Positions 45,283 to 57,203 of a stretch of DNA of 64,000 bases are shown one piece after another. The position numbers and the translations under genes were made by a program. The DNA is taken from assembly GCA_033297205.1 (NCBI GenBank), contig MU859172.1, forward strand, positions 1 to 64,000, given 5' to 3'. Origin of the DNA: Pseudoneurospora amorphoporcata (lineage: Eukaryota > Ascomycota > Sordariomycetes > Sordariales > Sordariaceae). The notes beneath the pieces are model-generated. The model searched no databases, was not told the DNA's origin, and saw only the letters and a list, made by a program, of their open reading frames with translations. The first letter of the stretch is position 1; every line of letters starts with the position of its first letter.

Positions 45283-46140
45283 ATGAACTAGAGGGTACGG
45301 CGGGCTTCAAATTGTTGGCCTTGATCGCAGAGATGTATAACACCGGACAAATCGGGCGTCAAGCAGACCCGAGAGATGAAGAGGCTGCAATATCCCAGAC
45401 GACGCGAGTAGGGAACACCTCAAAAGGCTCGCAGGGCGTGACATGGCATATAATATACGCCCACTGACAGGCATGCACCGATCTAAGCGTCCCAAGTCGC
45501 GGGTCGCATCAGAACTGATGCTGCCTTTTGTCATGTTGTCAGTAATCAATGCGTTTATGTTCGCCGGAGGGGGGGGGGGCGGGGAGGAGTAAACGTACTA
45601 AGATGTCATATGATACAAGTACGTACGTATGTGTACCCGTAGTTCACCCCCGACAGGAGGTTGTTGGTCCCCCAACCTAAGAGTTCCAGACCAACCCGAT
45701 CGAATGCCCTAGTAGAAGGTGAACTTCCCTTCAGTCTGTTCTTTCCCTGGTGGACAGTCCACATCACACACATCACCCGTCCCCCCTTGGGTTCTCTGAT
45801 TAGTTGTCCTTCGCCGCAACGGGCTTGGCCCACGAAGGGTGAAGGTGAGACTTTGCCGGGAAGAAATGCCTGTTAGCTTTGCACCTCCGTCTACTGAAGA
45901 CGCACAGCGATTCCTCCAACTCTGGGCCACAACGAGAGTGTCCTGCTGAAGGTACCAACCAGGCCCTTATTTCCGGTAACGTCGGGTGTGGCCAGGAAAA
46001 CGGGTGAAAGGGTTTGAGATGCTGCCCGTCACGACTTGCAACAGCATGGTAAGCACATTGTTGAAAGATACGAGCTGCTTACTCGGCCAAACAACCGTTA
46101 GGCTCATTCGTCTTTGGGGTTCTAGGGGTCAACCCACCTG
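45283..46140. other. Intergenic, no gene seen
   Basis: No coding sequence is supported. A G-rich stretch occurs around 45568-45585. Upstream exons of the minus-strand gene ending at 44730 could lie in 45283-45550, where a frame is open but not joinable with confidence. Confidence 0.4.
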
Positions 46141-46514
46141 TTAGCACATGCACTCGACGAGTGCAGTGACACGCTCCCAGTCAGACTTTGAAGTGGTGAT
46201 ATAGAATACGTCTTTCCTGAGCTGATGGATGCACTCAGATATCGTGAGGTTAATACAAAAAACTAGCGTAGATTCATAATACTTACCCGAAGAATGTACT
46301 TGGATGGTGGGGGAAATAGGTTTTTCAGATCCAGCATCGTTTGCTTAAACACCCTTCGACCTACTCTACCCCTTATGTCATCCCAATGGAGGATAACAAT
46401 GACGTCGATGCCACCTTCCTGACCTTCTTGCTGAGGTTTCTCCTCCCAGCGGGCTGATTTGAAGATGGCCTTGATTTCCTTTGTGATGGGCCATGGCGAT
46501 GGGCCGGGGGACAT
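46141..46514 (-). CDS. Small two-exon protein of unknown function
   Basis: I propose complement(46141..46221, 46287..46514), 102 residues. The 65-bp intron (GTAAGT, TTAACC, CAG) is in phase 0 and the joined frame is uninterrupted. The protein has a charged Lys/Glu N-terminal third, a core strand IDVIVILHWDD at residues 36-46, a Lys/Leu helix and a basic strand KYILRLRKDVFYITT spanning the junction. Its end is WERVTALVECMC with two Cys. The alternating pattern suggests a small alpha/beta fold. No homologue comes to mind. It lies in a stretch of similar orphan small genes. Confidence 0.5.
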
Positions 46515-47812
46515 AGCGGATCCAGCCGGGGTAAGGATAGATGTCGTTCGGTTACCCGGCGTTGTTTTTTTTGTTTTGTGTTTTTTTTTTCGCTGGCTCG
46601 TGGCTCACAACGAGGAGCGTTATACAATTTACCACGGCAAAATACCCAGTATGTCCGTGGCCGGTCGGCGGATAAGGAGAATAATCGGCAACGAACAGGG
46701 CCGAGTTCCGTCAACAAGGGCATCTGCACGTGGATAAGCATATAATAACAGCACGGTCGAGGGGGTTGGTGACCTATGAATTGATGTTGGAAGCCGTAGG
46801 TATAGTTTTGACGACCCCAAAAGTAAGTGAGGCAAGTGGTGACCAAGATATGATTTGGATGACGGGAGGTTGGTTTTGAGAGAGCGAGCACCCAAGCTGT
46901 ATTTGGCTGAATGCACAGCGCGCCTGCCCCGTGCGCATCCAGCATTCTTGGGTATTGGATGGTTGAAACTGCGAATACTAGAATCTAAAGCCCAACACTG
47001 GGCTGCAAGCCCTGCGGGGAAGCACATGTACTTGTACATAGGTAGTGGTGCGTGATAACAACCGACCGCCGCATTTGCGTCGAGACCCGTTAGACCTAGA
47101 GCTAGCTTCAAATCTTTCCAAGTCATGCAGAGTAGGTAAATACTGGGGGGTTGGGCGATGCTATAGTGTGACAACCTCCAAAACAGGCTAGACACTGTTG
47201 CTCTAGACTTTGGAACCAGTTGCATACTCGCTCGGGGCAAAAGCCGTCCTGCAGTGTTACCGTCCATTCAGCTCGCGATCCTGCTTACAGGCGCGCCTTG
47301 AGCAGCCACTGTCTCACTTCTTGTGTCAACAAGAGGCGGTAGTCTCGGCCCCATTGGCTTTGGGGACTGGCGCAGGCAGACACGTGAACTAGAATGTTGG
47401 GCTATGACAGGAGACACCCCATTCTTTAACGCAACGACTGATTGACGACCTAAGGTACGACTCGCTCGCTATCGCCTGAACGTTACTGCACTGCCGGATC
47501 TACGAGCGCGGAATCTAAACCCATCGCTTATTCAAACTGGTGCTCTGTTCCTTCGTGCTCCAGCCAGGCTTGTCTGCACGGATTATTCACAGCGTGAACT
47601 ACATGATGGCAACAACCACTGACCTGGACGGTCGGACACCAGATATGGGAAACAGACGTTAAAGATACATAAAAGATATTAGGTAAGTGTATGATAAGCC
47701 CTCAGCTACAGGGAGGTCGCCTTCTTTGGAGAGTTTGACACCTGATCAGCCACTCTCCGCATGTCATGCTCATTACTTGAAAGTCTTCCTTCGAGTTCCA
47801 GTTTGGTCAGAT
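46515..47812. other. Divergent intergenic region
   Basis: The region lies between the small minus-strand gene and the kinase. A long open frame on the minus strand here has no motif support. A GTAAGTG donor-like site at 47683 hints at a 5' non-coding exon of the kinase gene. Confidence 0.4.
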
Positions 47813-49723
47813 ATGTTACCAACGCGCTCCGGGAGTCTGTTCGCAATGGCACCAAGAGCAAAGGCCCTTGGGTTGAGAGATCCTCGCGTCGACGTATGCT
47901 TCGACCGTGGCGACCAGTACTACGAGGATGATCATCCCATTGAGCCACCGCACACCGACATTGTGCCTCAAGACAGCGGGCCAGATATATTCGACATCAT
48001 TCGTGAAGAACTTGAGGCCAAGGAGATCGAACAAGGAAAAGACTTCTACATTCCCCGAGCCTGTCTCCAAGAGATATTCACTCACGGACGCCTCCTCGCA
48101 ACCATACAACAACTGTGGAAGCATGTCCCAGCGAAAGAGCATCAGCGACTTTGTCTTCGTGTCCTCGACGAAGTCCGTTGCTGGAAGGTCTTCCTCCTGT
48201 TTATCTATACACAGCAACACGAGTTACTGCCCGAGCTTTGGAAGAATGAAAGTGGCAACGATAGCCTCAGGCTGTCGGATCGATGTCTACCCTTGATCTC
48301 GGTTACCCCTGACGGCAAGATTGCATGTCAGAACAAGACTCATTCTCATCGACTCCCTGGTTGCGACATCAAAAGGTTCTCAGGCAAAGATTGCAAGTAC
48401 ATGGTATCAGCCAGTTATGCATTCAATGCCGTTTACTTCAAACTTCCCACAAAAGGCCAAAAGAATCATGTCCACTACAGCCTTGGCCCGAAGGACGTTC
48501 TGCCCTATAAAATCATTCCAACTCGTGGGCGAGACTGTCCTTTAACCAACGGGCGCTTGATCAAGCATAGACCAGACATGGACCAGGATGAACCAGATAC
48601 GGACGAGGATGATAATCTTCACGGGGGGTTTGGCGAGGTTAAGAGGGTTATCATTGATCGGAGTCACTTTAATTTTGGCCAACTTGGAGTAAGTTGCTAC
48701 AACCACTCTCATCATCCATCTGCTTACTGTTAAGCATTCACCCTTCTAGGCAGGTGCTAATTCGTATCTTAGTCTGACGACGGCAGAAACAAAGAGGTGA
48801 CCTTCGCCCTCAAGAGGCTACATGGGTCCGATAAAGACGCCTTCGACAAGGAACTGGCCTCCCTCGTCACCGTCAAAGCCCAAAGAGACATTCACCTCAT
48901 CAAGCTTCTCGTCACATTTTCCGTCACTGAAGATGATGGAAGTGAAGTGTTCTACCTGCTTTTCCCCTGGGCTGAAGGGAATCTTTGGAAGTACTGGAAA
49001 GCTCATGAACAGGAACGCCTGTCCCAGGCTCGCTGGATGGCGCAACAATGCTATCAACTCGCCCGTGCCCTGTTGTGCGTTCACAATGAAAGAGAACAAA
49101 CGCTACAATACTACGACGTTCCGGCTGGAAAAGGCGAACTGTATGGGCGCCACGGCGATATCAAAGCTGAAAATGTTCTCTACTTTGAAGCCGACAGCAC
49201 GCTTGTACTGTCTGACTTCGGGCTTGGGCGCCTTCACACGAAACATTCTCGATCCAACTCCGACCCAAAACTTGTCGAGAAGTCAGCAACCTATCGGGCG
49301 CCCGAATTTGATCTCGCCAATGGGCGCATATCTAGATCATCCGATGTATTTTCGCTGGGATGCATGTTCCTTGAGTTCGTAACGTGGTACATTATGGGCT
49401 ACGACGCAGTATACGATGGATTCCCTGACCATCGTATGGATTTGGATACAATATGGGGATTCGAGTCGGACACCTTCTTCAAAATCGAAGGCGACACAGC
49501 CATCATCAAACCCAAAGTGCGCGAGTGGATGGATATGCTAAAGAAACACGAGAAAGCATCCGAATACACGAACCAGTTTCTCGACATCATCGAGCGAATG
49601 CTCAGTCCGCACCCAAAAGATCGGATCAACGTTTCGAGGCTCTCTAAAGAGCTCGATCTTCTCAGGCAGACGTGTGAACGCGATCCAAGCTACTACGGGG
49701 CTGAGTCCTCTTCCAGAAGTTAA
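47813..49723 (+). CDS. Protein kinase with HGD catalytic loop and unknown N-terminal domain
   Basis: The model is join(47813..48688, 48773..49723), 608 residues; the 84-bp intron splits the kinase N-lobe in phase 0. The first ~260 residues are an uncharacterised helical domain (EELEAKEIEQGKD, QLWKHVPAKEHQRL). The kinase then follows: Gly loop GGFGEV at 271-276, Lys306 in ALKRL, catalytic loop H-G-D-I-K-A-E-N at 419-426 (Asp421, Asn426), DFG at 440-442, APE at 468-470, SDVFSLGC. The HRD Arg is Gly, meaning activation need not depend on activation-loop phosphorylation. This architecture is common in filamentous ascomycetes. The start is the first in-frame ATG; 47846 has a better context. An alternative 54-bp intron (49719-49772) would add 34 residues, ending at 49876. 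Confidence 0.85.
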
Positions 49724-50348
49724 GTCTTTTACTCATCAACCACCATATGCGTCCTACTGACTGTTTGTACAGATCCTCTTTTGGCAGCTTGTGGGGTCAA
49801 AACTACCAGTGGAACGGTTGGAAACGATTTGTTGCTTACGGATCGAAGCTTACACTCAGGAATTCACAGTGACTAGATAATGAATCATAGAACAAGACGC
49901 ATTTGAGTACAGTGTAGGAAGCCAGCGGTTGACGAGCCGGTATCAATAAAGATCGAGGACCGTACTCATAAGCGTCCGCGGTTTTGTGGGTTACGCAATA
50001 TCATGTCATCGAGATGACGCTCGCCATTTGCAGATGGAAAGAATCGGCGAACCGTACGACACTTTTCGAGTAATAAGAGAATCTTTAACACATCTTTGTT
50101 GTATTTTAGTAGCTAATGAAAGGAACATCGCCCAAGTTTCTCCTTGAAGTCTAACATCTTCGCGATATATCTCCGCATCATATCTCAGACATTCACTAAA
50201 GGTACTCTTTCTTTGGCTCCATCAAGGCGCTTCTTGGGTGTATCCAAGCAAACACGCCTAAAACCCTCGACATTTCATAGGCTCCCATATAACGCCGTCA
50301 TTCCCAAAATCTCCAGCACATGATACCGAAAGTGGGTAGGATATGCCA
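49724..50348. other. Convergent intergenic region
   Basis: It contains a possible third exon of the kinase (49773-49876, in phase) and otherwise only the 3' flanks of two convergent genes. Confidence 0.45.
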
Positions 50349-50731
50349 TCACATATCTTCCTTCGTTTCTTCCTGAATTCTCTCGAGTTCATCCTAAGAG
50401 GTGTGTCAGTACCAGTCAAAATTCCGGTCTGACCGGTGAGGAGGGGTTGCTTGATCTACGGACATCCCCAAGTTCTTTCTTGACACCGACAATCCACCTG
50501 TCTCCCTTCACCTGCTCGAAATAACACCATCAGCACAATCTCAGATCAGGCCCAAAAAATCATTGGCGTTGAACTTGTTAGAGAAGTTTACGATACCCTT
50601 ATCTTGAAGTTTCCCTCTCCGCAGCAGGTCGTTAGGGTTTCTTTAAGTTTCAGGCCGTCCCGGTACTTCTTTCGTAGGACATACTCATGCCAATTCTCTT
50701 GCCTCCTCTTTCCAAAGTTAAAAAATGGCAT
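50349..50731 (-). CDS. Three-exon 75-residue protein of unknown function
   Basis: I propose complement(50349..50393, 50464..50511, 50597..50731). Introns of 85 and 70 bp have donors GTATCG and GTCCGT, branch sites GCTGAT and ACTGAC, and CAG/TAG acceptors. Both joins are in phase 0 with no stop. The product starts MPFFNFGKRRQENW, continues with a Lys/Arg-rich helix (YVLRKKYRDGLKLKE), two adjacent Cys and a strand KIRVKGDRWIVGVKKEL crossing the first junction. It ends in an acidic helix DELERIQEETKEDM. All three exons are short (135, 48, 45 bp), so ordinary gene finders may miss it. Family unknown; the strand/helix pattern could be a mini-domain. Confidence 0.55.
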
Positions 50732-52219
50732 GATCAAGGGATTGATTGTTTTGACAAGAATTTGATGCCAGGAGTATCGGGGGGTGCTTCGAACAACAAA
50801 GAGTAGAGAGACTGGGCGTGCCCGTTGGGTATGGGAACGAACAGCGGTGCCAAATGTGATGGTGATAATAAAATAGGCTCCCTGCGGCACATGGACTGGG
50901 AAGCTGTGCCACCTTGATTGCGCTGGTTAGGCAGATGTCAGAAACACAGCCCAGCACACGTGACAGGAAAGCTGAGGTAGTGGTCACCTCGATGGATGGG
51001 GACAACCAAGTCCTTGACGGGCTGGCTTGCCTGCGACTTGTTGAGCCTAGTCCAAAGGGAAACTGTGGTTGAGGCAGATCATGACTAGACCGCTTGCGAG
51101 TCAGGTATAATCTTTATGAACCGGAACTTAGCGGCTATGTAGTTAAGGCTACCTCGGTGTCGGACTGATTATTGTGAAATTTCAGGTCTGTTGCGGTTAG
51201 AGCCTTGCTGGCGTCATTTTGTGGTGTAGCTGTAAGAAAGCACAGAGGGGCGGTTGCATGTATAGGTAAATACTCAATGCGCCTGGAGGCGTTTCGAGCC
51301 CAGACGAGTAATGTACCTCTTTGTACCCGAGATATCTCAAATGGAAATACCCAAGTGCCTATCTTCAATTACCTAAAACTTGACGTGGTCTTTCATCCAT
51401 TTGTGTTCAAGGCCCCGTGCAATTCTCTGGGCATAGCCTCAGAAAATGTGATGATGCGAAAGCTCAACATGGCTGGTTGGAGCGGGGAACTAGCGGCTGG
51501 ACTGTTTGGCGAAATCAACACAACCGCGAGGTGTAGCACACAGATGTATACTTTCAAAAAAGAAAAACGACAGGCCGCCAAATGCTCGGGCAAAGGTGTT
51601 ACACGAAACGCCCCGGGCAAAGTCAACCATTCTGCCTAGTCAATACGTTGCACTGCCTACCAGACTCGCCAATCTCTGTTCAAGACCTATTCGATATCAC
51701 GTCTCACCGCCATTTTGTGTTTACCTTATCGAATCGTATATCGCACCGATCAGTAAACCAGTTTCACGAGGCGATCATATAAGGCGGCCATTTCCGTGTA
51801 CTTTGGCAATGTTGTATCAGGTGCGAGACACGAAAACACATGCAAGTAGGTGTTTTGTAAACTCCGGGTCTTCGGCTGTCGATGTGCCCGACCACTAGAG
51901 CCCATATTTTCCCAGCCACAATACTGACACGCAGGCGCAGCGGTAACTTATTTCTCCTGGGACGTCTTGGAGCGTCCTGTGAAGCTGGCTTGAAGACTCA
52001 AGTTTTGTTGCCTACGTAGACGTACATTACCCTATGTTTGATACAACAATTTCTCTTATCATCCTTTAAATTGTAAATGCTCGCAGTTTGTGAAATCCTG
52101 CTTTGTGGCTCTCGTTTCTTTGGCACTCCTTCCTTCTTCGGTTTTCAAGCAAAAGTGTGTTTCACCAACACACAGTTACCGGCCTGTCTTTCTGTCATAC
52201 GCCTGTCCTCAATACCTCT
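50732..52219. other. Divergent intergenic region
   Basis: No gene is supported in ~1.5 kb. It must contain the promoters of the 75-residue gene and of the CorA-like gene. Confidence 0.5.
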
Positions 52220-54234
52220 ATGGATTTCCATCTAACTTCTTTTCAGTGGGACAAGGCGAAGCATCTTAATTACTTCAAGATTTGCAAAGGGAAAGATGCG
52301 GCGGTGGAAGTTATCACCAAATTTGCTTCGAACGAGAATGTGAGTACCTTGCCAAGACCAAGTCGGCTGCTTTGATATATTCAAATGATGTTCCTTGCTC
52401 ACTTCACCACGCCTATATTCAACTAATGCCAGTACTTTTACAGAAACTAGAGTACCAAGAGCATTCGATATGCACCGAGAAAGAATTGAATGAGTGGATC
52501 GACAAGGTCAGTTGGTTACATACCCGCTGGCACATGCACTTAAGCTACTGGTAGAAATGAGCCGTTGCCTAGTACTCACAAGTTGAGCAGATTTCCGAGA
52601 ACATTCTCCCTTCATCAGATCCCACTGCACCGAGGATGTGCGTGGTGTAAGAGACCAACTTTCATGTTGACATCTGCTCTTCATCCTGGCAGCATGTTGC
52701 TCCACGTCCTTAGAGGTTATTCATATACTGATGTCACATTTTGGACTTAGGATGCTGGGAAGAGGTGCGCACGACCGCGCATTTAAAGATGGTCAGGGTG
52801 AGATTCCTGCACTTCCCTTCAAGGCTTCAGGGCCATTCGAGAAACTTGTGAGCAGGTTTCATATCCACCCGAGGATCGTAAAAACGATCAAGAAGGAGGC
52901 ATGCTACTTTTCCGTCCAACATCACGGCCATGAAGAAGACCATGGATACGATATGAATGAGCGGTACAAGGGTAAAATGACAAGTGAGTAACCAATGATT
53001 TCTCTCGTATCTCTCAGGCGTAAGAATCTGCGGAGTGCCGTTCAGCAAAGAGGATATACTGACCTGGTGGGCCAAAAAAGCATGCACTGCACGGACTTCT
53101 TCCAAACTTCGCAACGATATTGCCATATCTGTGACGTACTTCCCCGAGACACAAGTCAACCTCGCTGTCTTCTACGGATGCAACAAAAAGCAGAAAGTAA
53201 TTATCAAGGAGAAGATCAAAGGTTGTCCTCTGAAATACAATCACCCCCTGCTTCTGCTAGGCCTGTTCTTTGAGCTTGAGAGGAAAAGGTTAGACGACGA
53301 GGTTGGAGAGCTCATTCAAGATGTCGGTACTCACCTTCAAAACTGCGGAGCACTCGACCTCGACAAGCAGGCACTCGATCTCGACAAACAGAGCAAGACG
53401 ACAATAACGGAGAACTTGAAGTTGACGTCTGCCTTGACAGAACTGGAGATTGTGATAAAGGCAGTAAAGCAGCAGTTGGTCAAGTTCAAGGCGGAAGGGT
53501 TGAAGTTGGAAACCCCGGGTACGAATCATTCATCCAAGTCTTCGGTCAGTTCACTGACCTCCGTCCCATTGCCAAACGGAGACGAGGGCTATGATTCGCA
53601 CGAAAGTCAACCCACAGTGGCTGCTGGACAAGAGAGGAAAGTGTCGGATACAATGCTGGCCGCTCCAACAGCTGCGGAAAGGTGGGCTAGCCAGAAGATT
53701 CGGGAAAGAACAGACGATATGATAGCGGATCTCGATGAGTGGCTCAACGACTGCGCTTCAGAGAAGGAAACCCTATCGCTGCATATGAAAACGGTAAGGG
53801 TGTTCCCATGCACGCGAAGCACAGGAGCCTAGCTAACGCATGGCCTTGCCAAATACTGTTTCCAGACCCTGAACACTATTTCGTTGAAGGGAAATCAAGC
53901 AAGTTCGGCCATGATCTCCATCGCCTTGGTGACAATGGTATTCTTGCCGACTGGCACGGTTGCTGTACGTCAAGAGTTTTCTCACACTCTCCCGCCACCC
54001 TTTCACATGAAAGGAAGAAACCGTGATGCTAACACTATCAACAATCTTTAGGCTATTTTCTCGGCCAACCTTTTTGCATGGGACGGCTCTGGAGCCGAGA
54101 AAGTCGGAAGGTTTGTGGCTATCTGCCTTGGGTTAACTTTCGCCGTCTTCACGGTGTGGTTGCTTATATATTATGGGCTACCATGGCTTAAACGACGGAG
54201 GGGAAGATCCCAACGTGCTTCCCATTCTGCCTAG
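52220..54234 (+). CDS. CorA-like membrane protein (fungal Mg2+-transporter-like family)
   Basis: The model has seven exons: 52220..52339, 52444..52506, 52591..52646, 52751..52983, 53018..53793, 53866..53964, 54052..54234 (509 residues; phases 0,0,2,1,0,0). The soluble part has LHPR-type motif FHIHPRIVKTI, a Cys-containing strand CYFSVQHH, VNLAVFYGCNKK, then a long coiled coil (~255-335) with a 7-residue duplication LDLDKQA. The C-terminus has two helices, ~431-456 (MISIALVTMVFLPTGTVAAIF) and ~470-490, joined by a short loop. This is the CorA fold end, but the GMN selectivity motif is missing (here NLFAWDG). Fungal CorA-like proteins of this class are numerous, often variable and not proven transporters. 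I infer a plasma- or organelle-membrane protein. A truncated paralogue lies 2.2 kb downstream. Confidence 0.85.
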
Positions 54235-56468
54235 TCGCCTGTCAGTGAAGCTTCTAGTCCTGACGAATAGTCTTTGGAATCCCAAGCCCACTTTCAGGTC
54301 AGGCATCTGACATCATCCTGTACCCATTTCCCTAGCCACTGATGGTTTTCCCCTTTACTTCAAGGTGCCGAGACCGTACTTACCAATGTTTTTTACGTAT
54401 GCTCATGACGGAATTTCTCATTTTCCATGTGTGTGTGTATATAGAGCGCATCAAATGTATCCTCGCTCTACAATCTTTGCACAAATGTCATTATCTCCAG
54501 GGTGATTCTTGCTAACCCGGTTGCTTGGTTCAACCAGTAACAACTAATTCCACCGTCCAGTTTGAACCCCCCGGACCACATTGAAGAACGGGGAAAAGGG
54601 AGCGGGGCGAAGATGTATGATGCGATTGTGCAGGTAGAATTGAGTTCGCAGACCCCATGACGAGATTCGAAACTTCAGCATATGTAATGAACGGAGAGAG
54701 CAGTCAAGTGAAGAAGTCGAACTCGACCTCTCGCGACGGCAATAACCCATATCGAGACAAAAAAAAAAAAAAAAAAGGAACAAGAAGGCGTGACAGATCC
54801 AAGGACCTACCTGTGGACGATTTGCTGTGGCATGTAGGTTGTAGGTCCAAAGCGAAAGGGCTGATCCATTCGACTAGAAATGGAGAGGGTATATCAGATG
54901 AATCACGGGGCCGAAAGTACGAGAAAAATACAAGGCTAGCATGATCCGGCTAGACACCAAAGTCGCTGGTAGTAAGTAGTCTTGTGGTTGGCTCTGCTAA
55001 AAATCAAGAATCTTCATCAATCCCACTTGGATCGGCATGTCGACGGCCTCAGGACGGAACGGCCCGGGCTGACCTCTGTTTATATAGCGTGGGTGGAGGT
55101 AACATCCCGCGTGCTAGTGTGCGTTTTCGATTGCGAGTTTGGCCGGCGGAATTGATGGAAAGGAAGGGTACCGGAAGCCAACCGAGAGCTGGAAGAGACT
55201 CTCGGAAAGTAAACGAGCATATTGAAAGGATCAAGAAGTTGTGCCGAATAGAGACATATTTTCCTGTGTTGGGGATGAAGAGCGTGTTACGAACATCAGG
55301 GCAGAAAGCAGACAAGCGACAGACATTACCTACGCCCCCTGCAAGTGCATTCTTCCGGTACTGCATATGCACAAAGATCTCCCCTTTTACTGCATGCCCA
55401 GGCGCGGTGATTGTACCAAAAGTTCGGCCTCTTATTTCGCATATGTATATGGTGGTAGTTAGGGCATACACATCGGTATTTAAAAGTTTGTTAGCGTGGG
55501 CATTTTGGCAGGCGTCTGCAAAGCTTCACCAAGAAACAACGGAATAACCACATTCAAGACGAAGAATTGGAGAGAGTGTATGAGACGGAGAAAACGCATC
55601 TGGTTGATGCCAACTTCTTACATGAAAATTGGTGGAATGTTGGTTGAGTGGCGAAAAGTAGGTAGGTTGTGAAGTCTCTCGCTACCGAACTTACCAGTAC
55701 TGATGTGTGGACGTGAAAACAGGTGTGGGGTACAGTGCCAAATGTACGCTAGCAGGGCTGACTTGTTCCTTTACGGGCTGTAGATACGAATCATGTGCTA
55801 AGCGCGGTTACTACCCCAGATAACCGCCAAACATACGCGTAGTGCATCACCATAACAGTGGTTATGCAAGCAGCCGTACATTTTCAAGGGTGCGTTAGAA
55901 GGTTGTGAGAGCGTCGCAAGGCAAACAAGCGGAGATGGTATCCTCAACAACGCCTCGAGTTGCTCTCGCCCGCTGCTTTGACCTGTATACAACCAGTGTT
56001 CGGGGAGGCCAGGCAAGCTGGCCTCACTCTTCCCAAGGTAATGATAGGCTGGATCCTGGGTTGGACTTTAGTTATCGCTAGCTTCAGCCCTTCCGTAGGT
56101 AGTTTGTGCGGAGTGCGGAGAACGCGAACGGGAAAATTTATTAGAGTACACTAACAAAAAAAGCGCGAAATTCAGTTAGGACTAACAATTATTTTGCGGG
56201 CGAAAAGTGCACTTTCGGACCGTGCGTTAACATCTGGTTAGTGCGTACGGGGTTATATATGCGGTCTGCCCGCGAAAGGCACTAACCCCCTACCCGCACG
56301 CAATCCGACCTCAGCTGCTATTAACATATAGAGGATATAGGTTGGCTGCTCCATACATGCGTACCTAGGTAGGGTAGAAGTACCTTTGCGTAGATTGATA
56401 TTCCTCCTGCCTCTCTTCCTTCTTCCTTACGCTGAACAACCAACAAGTCACCATCCTCGCCGGCGAAT
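54235..56468. other. Spacer between the CorA-like paralogues
   Basis: I see no supportable gene. An A18 run lies at 54759-54776. Near 56149-56286 the motif CACTAAC occurs twice on plus (56149, 56280) and once inverted (GTTAGTG, 56237), suggesting a small inverted-repeat element or secondary structure just upstream of the paralogue. Confidence 0.45.
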
Positions 56469-57203
56469 ATGGACCATGATCGTACTTCGTTCGAGTGGTC
56501 TGACCGCGAGTTTTCTAACTCCGCGTGTCAGTTTGTAAACGAAAAAGCGGCTATAGTCACCAAGTTACGAACCAAAGAAGTAAGTGTTCCCCGTGACGAT
56601 CTATTCATACCAAGCCCTGGTGTTCTGACGATGCATAACAGGGCACTAGGTTTGAGATTAAGAGACTGACAACTAAAGAAGACTGGAAGACCTGGTTCAA
56701 AGATGTAAACAAGTCTCAATAAATCTCGAACAAACCCCCAGTATTCCATTTGTTCCTTCAGCTGACACAATGCCCCAATCAGGCTGTCAAAGACTTTCTC
56801 CCATCATCTGCCCAGCCTGGTTCTGGGATATGTGCAGGGTAAGAAACTGATGATTCTTTCTTCGTCTCTCGGCTCGTCTGTTCCTTTCCTGAACTCCACC
56901 GATCGGAGTCAGAAATGTCAGCTAGTACCTTATTTTCTTGACAGCACCACCTCGATAGCATCCTGGGTCGGGTTAGCCCGGTGTTCGACGACGACAATGA
57001 CGACGGTGCAAATACACAATCACCGATATCCTACCTCCCTTTCGACGACACTGATATACTCTCACAACTTGCACACGAGTTTCACCTCCACCCACGCATC
57101 ACCAGGACAATTGGTAGATTAAGCTGCTACTTCTCTGCTCAGCGCCACCATTGCGACGAAGATGACCTTCGAGAAGGTAGCATGGGAACCAGACCGACGA
57201 TAA
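56469..57203 (+). pseudogene. Truncated CorA-like paralogue (first four exons only)
   Basis: Four exons can be joined: 56469..56579, 56642..56704, 56783..56838, 56959..57203. Their phases (0,0,2,1) equal those of the intact gene at 52220, and exons 2 and 3 have identical lengths (63 and 56 bp). The protein begins MDHDRTSFEW versus MDFHLTSFQW and keeps the FLPSSAQ/ILPSSDP and LGR segments and FHLHPRITRTIGRLSCYFSAQRHH. After a GTGAGA donor at 57204, where the 776-bp coiled-coil exon should follow, unrelated sequence begins. The coiled coil and both membrane helices are gone. It is a tandem duplicate that has lost its 3' two thirds. If transcribed, it could make a soluble N-domain. Confidence 0.75.

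Noticed and set aside
46629..47267. 212-codon open frame on the minus strand
   Set aside because: No recognisable domain, no splice partners and a composition without secondary-structure logic; it overlaps another equally long frame.
54984..55547. 187-codon plus-strand and 140-codon minus-strand open frames
   Set aside because: They overlap each other, lack motifs and start codon context, and no intron signals connect them to anything.
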